Source: Candidatus Roizmanbacteria bacterium CG11_big_fil_rev_8_21_14_0_20_36_8
Lineage (GTDB): Bacteria > Patescibacteriota > Microgenomatia > UBA1406 > GWC2-37-13
NCBI GenBank assembly: GCA_002796045.1
Contig: PCVM01000076.1
Span: 1 to 7,730, forward strand
Direction: 5' to 3'
Length of the DNA: 7,730 nt
Position numbers and translations under genes: made by a program. Shown here piece by piece: positions 1 to 5,920 of the stretch. Every line of letters starts with the position of its first letter. Within the stretch, counting starts at the first letter, position 1. The notes under the pieces were generated by a model. The model saw only the letters and a program-made list of their open reading frames with translations. It ran no database searches and was not told the DNA's origin.

Positions 1-222
1 ATTAATATTTCTGCCATCGATAATTACGTCTCCTTCGCTCTGTTTATCAAGCAATCCAATAATGTGCATGAGTGTGGATTTTCCTGATCCGGAAGGACCG
101 ACAAGAGATGCGAACTCACCCTTATTAAGGGTAATATTAATATCTTTTAAAGCGGTAAAAATCAGATTATTGTCAATTTCATATCTTTTTGAGATATGAT
201 TAAGCTGAATTAGTGAAGACAT
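1..222 (-). CDS. ABC transporter ATP-binding protein, MacB/LolD type (N-terminal part, cut by window edge)
   Basis: This is the N-terminal 74 codons of an ABC ATPase, read leftward from an ATG at 222 and open to the window edge. The family is usually about 220-250 residues, so roughly two thirds is missing. Visible features are an aromatic A-loop residue (Y14), the Walker A motif GPSGSGKST at residues 42-50 (bases 73-99), and the following MHIIGLLD, typical of the MacB/LolD/FtsE branch. The Q-loop, signature and Walker B lie outside the window. The start is 5 nt after the stop of the adaptor gene. With that MacA-like neighbour, it most likely powers a MacAB/YknXYZ-type exporter whose permease should be the next gene leftward (inference). 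No Shine-Dalgarno is evident, so translation may be coupled to the adaptor gene. An ATG at 226 is out of frame and stops quickly. The family call is firm; the substrate is unknown. Confidence 0.93.
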   Translation of the reverse strand, partial: MSSLIQLNHISKRYEIDNNLIFTALKDINITLNKGEFASLVGPSGSGKSTLMHIIGLLDKQSEGDVIIDGRNIN

Positions 223-227
223 ACATA

Positions 228-1268
228 TTAATTTTTAATCTCGTTAATAATTTCGCCAATTTTTACGCCGTCCAAAACCTGATATAAGCCTTGGTATTCT
301 TCTCCCAACACTATCTCAGTTTTTATTGATTTATTGTTCTTTTGCACGTAAACAAATGTCTTATCATTTATATCTTCAACAAATTCATAAGGAACCGCTA
401 ACACATTTTCAATTTCGCTTAAAACAAACTCGACATCGCCAGTCATCCCAAGTAGATACGGATTTGACGACTTGTCAAATGTCAACTTTACCTCATAAAC
501 TGTCCCTGATTCTCCTTGTACGGGAGCAAATGAGATCGAATCAACGGTTGCGTCAATTTCTTGATCAGGAAAAGAGTCAAAGACGATTTTACCTTTTTGT
601 CCTTTAGTAATATTTATGACATCGGTTTGATCTGCTAAGACCGAAAAATAAAGAGACTCTGGATTTACAATTTCAAATGTATCTGAAACTGAAATATTTG
701 TTCCAGGAGTAGTTACGCTCATTCTAGTTACAATGCCCGGAATTGGAGTATAAAGAAGGGAAAATTCTTTTGCAATTGCTTGAAGCTCTACATCAAGAAC
801 CGAGTTCTCTAAATCAAACTGTGCATTCTTTAGCGTCCTTTCTGCTCTGTCTCGTAGATCTTTCGATAGGGCAATGACCAATGTATCATTATCGTCATTC
901 GTTTGTTCAAAATTTTGTCGCTGTTTGCTATAGATATTTAAATATTTCTCAAGAGTTTTCTGGAGTTGACGTGTATCAAGTGATGCAATTCCATCATATT
1001 TTTTGACCATATCCCCTTCTTTCACTCCAAGCCAATTAAGCCTTCCCCCAGTCTGGAAATGAAGTATAGATCGTTCATTAGCCATTATTTCACCTGTTAA
1101 TGACAGTGATTTATGAAGTGTTTGCTTTTTAATTTCGTAAGAGTTGAATGAACTAATATCCGAAGACTTAAATCTTGAGTAAAAAACTATTCCCAATAAA
1201 ACAATAATTATCAAACCAAGGTACCAAAAACGCCTAATTATCAAAAACATATTTGAATAATTCAACAT
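228..1268 (-). CDS. MacA/HlyD-type membrane adaptor subunit of an ABC exporter
   Basis: Membrane-anchored periplasmic-adaptor family protein of 346 residues from the ATG at 1268. In order it shows: a single N-terminal membrane helix (about residues 14-30) without a lipobox; a first lipoyl half with the GGRLNWLGVKEGDMV stretch (about 66-98); a charged helical hairpin (about 100-165); a second lipoyl half around IPGIVTRM; and beta-barrel and membrane-proximal segments to the C-terminus. The order fits MacA and Bacillus YknX, which work with a MacB/YknYZ ATPase and permease. The ATPase gene follows after 5 nt, which supports this. In a probable single-membrane CPR cell no TolC partner is expected, and the hairpin tip lacks the usual TolC-docking pattern as far as I can see. 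The frame is open further upstream to a TTG at 1295 (355 residues). I prefer the ATG because a promoter-like TTACAA-17-TACAAT ends 6 nt before it. The TTG alternative has only a weak AAAGAG 11 nt upstream. Confidence 0.9.
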   Translation of the reverse strand: MLNYSNMFLIIRRFWYLGLIIIVLLGIVFYSRFKSSDISSFNSYEIKKQTLHKSLSLTGEIMANERSILHFQTGGRLNWLGVKEGDMVKKYDGIASLDTRQLQKTLEKYLNIYSKQRQNFEQTNDDNDTLVIALSKDLRDRAERTLKNAQFDLENSVLDVELQAIAKEFSLLYTPIPGIVTRMSVTTPGTNISVSDTFEIVNPESLYFSVLADQTDVINITKGQKGKIVFDSFPDQEIDATVDSISFAPVQGESGTVYEVKLTFDKSSNPYLLGMTGDVEFVLSEIENVLAVPYEFVEDINDKTFVYVQKNNKSIKTEIVLGEEYQGLYQVLDGVKIGEIINEIKN

Positions 1269-1274
1269 CTTATC

Positions 1275-1303
1275 ATTGTACCTTGAGTCAGCCAAAATTG
1301 TAA
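1275..1303 (-). promoter_or_regulatory. Putative sigma70-type promoter for the adaptor gene, leaderless geometry
   Basis: On the minus strand, TTACAA (1303-1298) and TACAAT (1280-1275) are separated by exactly 17 nt. TACAAT matches the -10 consensus at 5 of 6 positions; TTACAA matches the -35 at only 3 of 6. The A of the ATG at 1268 lies 7 nt past the -10, so transcription could begin at the start codon. It overlaps the short gap after the upstream GT gene, so it would be an internal operon promoter. Chance matches are common in AT-rich DNA. Confidence 0.45.
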
Positions 1304-1317
1304 GAACTCTTTAAAAA

Positions 1318-2442
1318 TCAAAGAAACGCAGTCCAGTCTGACACTGGAAGGTAGTTATGGAGCATAAAATTCCAAGCATACAAAAGAATACCTGGAAATA
1401 GTAGAACTGATAGAATCAAAAATCTTTTGGAAGTAAAAAACTTTTCAAACGCAATCGCTGCAAATGGCCAAATTGGCAGGCTATATCTGGCAATGTCTCT
1501 ATGTTGCACGAATAAAGTAGCCGCTAAGAAAACTGCGGTAAAATAAAAAAAACTCCGAAATTTTGTATTCCACAAAGTTAAAACGGTAAATATGTATAGA
1601 GCATAATAAAACAAAATATCATCTAGCCAAACCGTTCCAACCCACTTTGCCTCAGCATTGAAAACAGCATATGGAGAAATAAGATGAATATTATCACCCG
1701 AATGAAAATATGCCAAAAAATCTCCATATCCCACCCAGTAGATAGTAGATACAAGCAGTGGTCCTAATCCAATAAATCCAATCCACAGCCAATTAAACGA
1801 AAATCTTTTTTCTTTAATCATCCTTTCAACAAAAACGAATCCATACGCAACTACCAATAAAATACCCGGGGTCTTCGTCATCACAGATAAAGCACCAAAA
1901 ATTCCAGCTACTATATACTGCTTCTTCTCAAAGAAAAGAATTGATGATAAAACAAGAAGTATAAAAAGAGTTTCAGGTGAACCAACCGATCGAACAACGT
2001 ATAATCTTGGAAATAAAACAACTATTATAGTAAGTATAAATGGAGCTTTAGTTAGATTGAATGTTTTTAAGAAACTATAAAAAACTGTAGCAAGACCAAC
2101 AGATGAAAGTAAGGTTACCAAAAGTGAAGATTTTAAAAAACCCACCAAAGGTGCTAGTGTCCTGATTAGAATTGGATATAATGGAAGATGTGCCGCAAAG
2201 TATGTGGGTGAAAGATTTAATTCCAAATTAAGATTGGAAATTGCTTTTAAATTGTAAAGAGTTTTAGCTGGAACTATGTACAGCAAGCCGTCGTAATTTT
2301 GATACACTGTAGCAAAATCAACATTTGAAAAATGTAATCCAAACCAAGAATCAATGTTAAGAAGAAACGGCATCCACAATATAAATGTACTAAAAAAAAC
2401 AATGAAAGTTATTTTTAAATATACTGCAATCTCAGACTTCAT
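1318..2442 (-). CDS. Polytopic GT-C glycosyltransferase, PIG-V (mannosyltransferase)-like
   Basis: Membrane protein of 374 residues with roughly nine to ten hydrophobic helices. After the first helix comes an extracytoplasmic loop with NYDGLLY (D51 is the candidate catalytic Asp), then AAHLPLYPILIR (about 83-94). Both resemble the WDxxxY and FFPLYP motifs of the PIG-V mannosyltransferases (GT76). A later SPETLFILLVLSSILFF segment followed by GALSVMTKTPGILL has the same order as in that family. The role would be transfer of a sugar, probably mannose-like, from a polyprenyl-phosphate donor at the outer membrane face (inference). An alternative is a GT87/DUF2029-type enzyme. The ATG at 2442 is 7 nt after TGATACAAT. 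A later start at M24 would lose the first helix. Its stop is 22 nt before the adaptor frame's TTG and 49 nt before the preferred ATG, so it may share a transcript with the exporter genes. Its first 41 bp overlap the divergent gene. Confidence 0.8.
   Translation of the reverse strand: MKSEIAVYLKITFIVFFSTFILWMPFLLNIDSWFGLHFSNVDFATVYQNYDGLLYIVPAKTLYNLKAISNLNLELNLSPTYFAAHLPLYPILIRTLAPLVGFLKSSLLVTLLSSVGLATVFYSFLKTFNLTKAPFILTIIVVLFPRLYVVRSVGSPETLFILLVLSSILFFEKKQYIVAGIFGALSVMTKTPGILLVVAYGFVFVERMIKEKRFSFNWLWIGFIGLGPLLVSTIYWVGYGDFLAYFHSGDNIHLISPYAVFNAEAKWVGTVWLDDILFYYALYIFTVLTLWNTKFRSFFYFTAVFLAATLFVQHRDIARYSLPIWPFAAIAFEKFFTSKRFLILSVLLFPGILLYAWNFMLHNYLPVSDWTAFL
2357..2385 (+). promoter_or_regulatory. 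Putative sigma70-type promoter of the rightward glycosyltransferase operon
   Basis: TTAAGA (2357-2362; 4 of 6 to the -35 consensus) and TATAAA (2380-2385; 5 of 6 to the -10) are spaced by 17 nt. A transcript from it would start near 2392, giving a leader of about 10 A-rich bases before the ATG at 2402, too short for a Shine-Dalgarno. It lies within the 5' part of the minus-strand GT gene. Confidence 0.45.
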
Positions 2443-3889
2443 AACTTCAATTGTATCAGACTACAAACCATTTCTATTTTTACTATTTATAGCGATTTTT
2501 CTACGTTTTTATAAAATAGAGGCTTTTATGACTTTTTTAGGAGATCAGGGCAGAGACGCTCTTATTGTTAAAAACATTATCACTTTTCATCATTTTCCTG
2601 CAGTTGGACCTCCAAGTTCAGTTGGCCAATTATATTTAGGCCCTTTTTATTACTACTTAATCTCACCGTTTATTTTAATCTCAAATTTTGACCCTGTCGG
2701 GTTAGGTCTGGGAGTTGCTTCGATATGGATTATTGGAATAATCGCAGCATATATATTTGTAAAAAAAATCGCTAATAACAAAACTACAGTTATTTTCTCA
2801 GCTCTAATTATTTTCTCAGCAGAACTTATCAAGCTTGGAAGATTTTCGTGGAATCCTAATTTACTCCCAATTTTTGGTTTTTTTACAATAATCACATTAC
2901 ATAAATGGATTTTAGCTAAAAAAAGAAGATACGCATTAATTTTGGGGGCTTTACTATCTTTTTCGGTCCAACTTCACTACCTTGCGCTACTGCTTGGATT
3001 GGTAATACTAATTTATGGACTAATTGAACTCAGCAAATCAGAAGATAAAAAAGAATTTCTAATTCAACTAGGATTAATCGGATTTATGTTTATATTTTTT
3101 TTATCTCCACTAATATTCTTTGATATTCGGCACGATTATCTAAATCTTAAAGGATTTATCTCGCTATTAACAAAAGACACCAATGCTGGTGGCGGATCGT
3201 ATTTAGCAAATTTATTTATCACAATAGGATATCTAATAAAAAATACAATTAACCCCAATGTGCCAATTTGGCTTGGAGCAACTATTTTCACATTCATAAT
3301 CACAAGCGTTTATAAATTAAAAAAAATTAAGGATAAATTATTTATCAATATAAATTTATTAACTCTTATTGTATTCATTCTTGGCTTCTCTTTACTTGAT
3401 GGATCTCGCTTTCCTCATTATTTTGGAACAATTTACCTAAGTTTTTATTTTTTATTAGCAATAGTAATTACAAATTTAGTTAAATCAAAATATAAAAATA
3501 TAATATTTTCCATTATTATATTATTTTTTGTGATATTGCAGACGTATGGATATCAATTTATCTTTGAAAAACCGGGTTTCAGCAAAATAAATTACGCAAG
3601 AACAGTTGCAGAAAGCTTCAGTGGGAAAGTTACAAAAGAACCAATCCAAATAGTGGCACTACCGTACACTGAGACAGATGGACATTTTCGATATTTTTTG
3701 AATCTTGAAGGATATAAAGTACTAGATCACGATTCATATCAAAAGGCTTCAGAGTTGTATGTGCTTTGTCGAGAAGAATGCCTTCCCACAGATGATCCTC
3801 ACTGGCAAATAGCAACTTTTGAAAATAAACTTCTTCAGTCATCATGGAAAACCAACGATGTTACAATATTTAAAATCGTCCATAAATAG
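2402..3889 (+). CDS. GT39-like polytopic glycosyltransferase with C-terminal extracytoplasmic domain
   Basis: Membrane glycosyltransferase of 495 residues. After the first helix (about 23-36) comes FLGDQGRDA (45-53), with D48 as candidate catalytic Asp of the first GT-C loop. Then comes SVGQLYLGPFYYY (73-85), a pairing I associate with Microgenomates proteins annotated as dolichyl-phosphate-mannose-protein mannosyltransferase-like. Many further helices follow to about residue 400. The last 85-90 residues form a hydrophilic tail containing CREEC (C456, C460) and DDPHWQIATF. Likely it transfers a sugar from a polyprenyl-phosphate carrier to a protein or glycan outside the cell (inference). The frame is open up to an ATG at 2354, but I chose ATG 2402: it gives a normal short N-terminus and lies just after a -10-like TATAAA. 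It ends in TAG one nt before the GT2 gene. Sugar and acceptor are unknown. Confidence 0.85.
   Translation: MKVIFKYTAISDFITSIVSDYKPFLFLLFIAIFLRFYKIEAFMTFLGDQGRDALIVKNIITFHHFPAVGPPSSVGQLYLGPFYYYLISPFILISNFDPVGLGLGVASIWIIGIIAAYIFVKKIANNKTTVIFSALIIFSAELIKLGRFSWNPNLLPIFGFFTIITLHKWILAKKRRYALILGALLSFSVQLHYLALLLGLVILIYGLIELSKSEDKKEFLIQLGLIGFMFIFFLSPLIFFDIRHDYLNLKGFISLLTKDTNAGGGSYLANLFITIGYLIKNTINPNVPIWLGATIFTFIITSVYKLKKIKDKLFININLLTLIVFILGFSLLDGSRFPHYFGTIYLSFYFLLAIVITNLVKSKYKNIIFSIIILFFVILQTYGYQFIFEKPGFSKINYARTVAESFSGKVTKEPIQIVALPYTETDGHFRYFLNLEGYKVLDHDSYQKASELYVLCREECLPTDDPHWQIATFENKLLQSSWKTNDVTIFKIVHK
2450..2458 (-). promoter_or_regulatory. Putative extended -10 promoter of the leftward operon
   Basis: On the minus strand TGATACAAT (2458-2450) is an extended -10 element (TGn plus TACAAT, 5 of 6 matches). 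It is followed by 7 nt and then the ATG at 2442, so an mRNA from it would have essentially no leader. No convincing -35 is visible at 16-18 nt upstream, which is tolerated by extended -10 promoters. The site lies inside the coding region of the divergent gene. Confidence 0.5.
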
Positions 3890-3890
3890 T

Positions 3891-4655
3891 ATGAAAATAT
3901 CACTTATTATTCCTTGTTATAATGAAGAGGCAAATATCCAGAAGGGAGTTCTCGATCGAATTGGAAACTACACTCGTGATGATGGAAGATTTTCAGAAGT
4001 AATTGTAGTTGATGACGGTTCTACAGACTCATCAGTCGGAATTATTAAAGATCAATATATCGAGTCTTTTCCAAAATTTAAAATAATTCAGAATTCTCAC
4101 CTCGGAAAAGCATTCGCAGTAATTAGAGGAATAAAAGAAGCAAAATGTGATTATGTAATGTTCTCTGATATTGATCTCGCGACTCCGATCGAAGAAGTGG
4201 AAAAATTAATTAAAGGAACTAAGAAAGGCTATGACATCGTTATTGGATCAAGAAGCGATGCTCGAAAAGGAGCTCCAATTACTAGAAAAATTATGGCGCT
4301 TGGAATGATCATTATTAAACATTACTTAATTGGTCTTAAAGGAATTCATGACTCCCAGTGCGGATTTAAATTATTCAAGAGAGTTGCGGCTCTCAAAATT
4401 ATTGACAATTTAAAAGTTTTCAAAGATAAGTCTGATGCAAGTGGATCTTCAGTATCTGCTGGATTTGATATTGAATTTCTATTTGTTGCAACAAAACTCG
4501 GCTACTCAATAGAAGAAATACCAGTGACTTGGATGCATGTCGAAACAAAAAATGTCACATTCGTCAAATCCTCTTTTGAGAGCTTACGTGACATAATATC
4601 AATCAAATGGTATGAATTAAGAGGGGATTATCCCCGTTTAACAAAAAAGCAATGA
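3891..4655 (+). CDS. GT2 polyprenyl-phosphate sugar synthase (DPM1/ALG5-like)
   Basis: GT-A fold family 2 glycosyltransferase of 254 residues. It would transfer glucose or mannose from a nucleotide sugar to a polyprenyl phosphate at the cytoplasmic membrane face. Motifs in order: SLIIPCYNEE (4-13), the nucleotide-binding VVDDGSTD (39-46), the metal-binding FSDIDLATP with D93 and D95, GSRSDARKG, DSQCGFKLF (Q156-C157-G158) and GFDIEFL followed by EIPVTW. The DIDLATP and QCGFKLF pair is typical of dolichyl-phosphate glucose/mannose synthases. No membrane helix is evident at either end, so it should act as a peripheral protein. The ATG at 3891 gives the canonical short MKISLIIP start. The upstream in-frame ATGs at 3819 and 3858 would only translate the tail of the previous gene. 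No Shine-Dalgarno is seen; the 1-nt gap suggests coupling. It probably supplies donors to the flanking GT-C enzymes. Glucose versus mannose cannot be decided here. Confidence 0.92.
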   Translation: MKISLIIPCYNEEANIQKGVLDRIGNYTRDDGRFSEVIVVDDGSTDSSVGIIKDQYIESFPKFKIIQNSHLGKAFAVIRGIKEAKCDYVMFSDIDLATPIEEVEKLIKGTKKGYDIVIGSRSDARKGAPITRKIMALGMIIIKHYLIGLKGIHDSQCGFKLFKRVAALKIIDNLKVFKDKSDASGSSVSAGFDIEFLFVATKLGYSIEEIPVTWMHVETKNVTFVKSSFESLRDIISIKWYELRGDYPRLTKKQ

Positions 4656-5920
4656 CAAAAGCAAATAAGATTACTTACATCTTTATTCCACTGCTGCTTT
4701 TATTAATAGGAGGTTTAGTAATTTTCACTTTTTTTCCAAATATTCCTGAAAAGATGGATAAAGATGAAGTTGAATTTGCAAAATTAGCTTTATCCTTAAA
4801 TCATCAATCCTATATTCCCTATAGTTCCCTAGCAACTGGTCACGCTACGCTTTATTTTTACGTAATAAATTTTTCAATGAAAATTTTTGGTGTCACAACT
4901 TTCGCCCTACGCCTACCTTCTGCATTATTTGGATTATTAAATGTAATTTTGATTTATTTTTTATTCCTTTGGATTGAAGCAAAAGATAAAATTAATTCAA
5001 TTCCCGTCCGTCAAGTCATTGTCGCTGGACTTGTCGCACTAATATTTGCAGTATTTCGTTGGCATTTTAATTTCGCTAGATTTGGTTATGAAGGAACTTT
5101 TTTAATTTCCTTAGAATTGCTTTCGCTAATTTTTGCAATGAGATTTAAGGGATCACATAATCTACTGTTTATATTTATTTCTGCATTATTTGCGGGGCTA
5201 GCCTTCAATTCATACACTCCTGGAAGAGTATTTGCACTCATTCCAATTCTAATAATAACTATTGAATGGATTAAAAAAAGTCTAAACCTAAATATGTTTA
5301 TGAAAGCATATCTACTATTTATAATTATTTTTTTTGTTGTCATTACACCCTTAATGACTCATTTTTCTCAACACAATGATATTCGAATTAATCAATTAAG
5401 TTACTTAAGTAATCCTGAATTCGATATAGGAGATAAAATTAGCTCATTTAATGTAAACGTAATTAAAACTGTTAGAATGTTTCAAATCGAAGGTGACAAA
5501 AATGGCAGGCATAATTATCCTGGAAAGCCGATGCTCAATCCGATATTAAGTCTCTTATTTTTTTCTGGAATTATTATTTCAATAGTTAATTTTAAAAAGT
5601 CCAATACTATTTTGTTTACGAGCATTTTTTTAATTTCAATAATACCAGCACTATTTACTTATACTGATGAAAATCCAAATTCACTGAGAACAATTACTTC
5701 AATAATTCCAATTATGTATTTTTTTTATCTAACATTTGAATATATTTATCAAAAAATTAAAGTGAAATTACAATATTTGACTATTATTATTATTATCTTT
5801 GTAATGTTAATTTCTTCAATTATTGAGCTTCGAACTTATTTTGTATTCCAAAAATCAATCTTCCATGATGCATTTCAAAAACAAGACATTCTTATTGATT
5901 ATATTAAAGTTATAAAATGA
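4652..5920 (+). CDS. GT39-like polytopic glycosyltransferase (PMT family related)
   Basis: Membrane protein of 422 residues with about ten helices. The first helix (about 9-28) is followed by MDKDEVEFAKLAL, where D38-E39 is the usual GT-C acidic pair. Then come GHATLYFYVINFSMKIFG and TFALRLPSALFGLLNV, a pattern shared with PMT-like and ArnT-like enzymes (xDE, then GxPPLY-like loop, then RLPSxLFG). FARFGYEGTF and AFNSYTPGRVF follow. A large loop after about residue 235 carries GRHNYPGKPMLNPIL, a motif I recall from bacterial GT39-like proteins. Unlike its neighbours it has hardly any soluble C-terminal tail. It starts at an ATGA shared with the GT2 stop, which makes translational coupling likely. 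It ends in another ATGA with the next gene. Role by inference: transfer of a lipid-linked sugar outside the membrane; the acceptor is unknown. Confidence 0.83.
   Translation: MTKANKITYIFIPLLLLLIGGLVIFTFFPNIPEKMDKDEVEFAKLALSLNHQSYIPYSSLATGHATLYFYVINFSMKIFGVTTFALRLPSALFGLLNVILIYFLFLWIEAKDKINSIPVRQVIVAGLVALIFAVFRWHFNFARFGYEGTFLISLELLSLIFAMRFKGSHNLLFIFISALFAGLAFNSYTPGRVFALIPILIITIEWIKKSLNLNMFMKAYLLFIIIFFVVITPLMTHFSQHNDIRINQLSYLSNPEFDIGDKISSFNVNVIKTVRMFQIEGDKNGRHNYPGKPMLNPILSLLFFSGIIISIVNFKKSNTILFTSIFLISIIPALFTYTDENPNSLRTITSIIPIMYFFYLTFEYIYQKIKVKLQYLTIIIIIFVMLISSIIELRTYFVFQKSIFHDAFQKQDILIDYIKVIK

Noticed and set aside
326..607. Open frame on the plus strand (93 codons)
   Set aside because: It lies wholly antisense to the adaptor gene, and its composition (His, Gln and Arg rich) is unlike the other proteins here.
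2354..2401. Longer start of the plus-strand GT39-like gene at ATG 2354
   Set aside because: It would deepen the antisense overlap to 89 bp and place the start before the likely promoter; the added residues look unlike a normal N-terminus.
2653..2895. Open frame on the minus strand (80 codons)
   Set aside because: It is antisense to conserved membrane segments of the GT39-like gene and has no recognisable domain.
3630..3845. Open frame on the minus strand (71 codons)
   Set aside because: It is antisense to the C-terminal domain with the CREEC motif; no supporting signal.
3819..3890. N-terminal extension of the GT2 gene from ATG 3819 or 3858
   Set aside because: The GT2 fold begins with the short MKISLIIPCYNEE at 3891, and the extension is only the end of the previous gene in another frame.
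5086..5343. Open frame on the minus strand (85 codons)
   Set aside because: Shadow of the second GT39-like gene.
5780..5797. Run of TAT/ATT triplets resembling a microsatellite
   Set aside because: It encodes a row of isoleucines in a membrane helix, as expected in AT-rich DNA.
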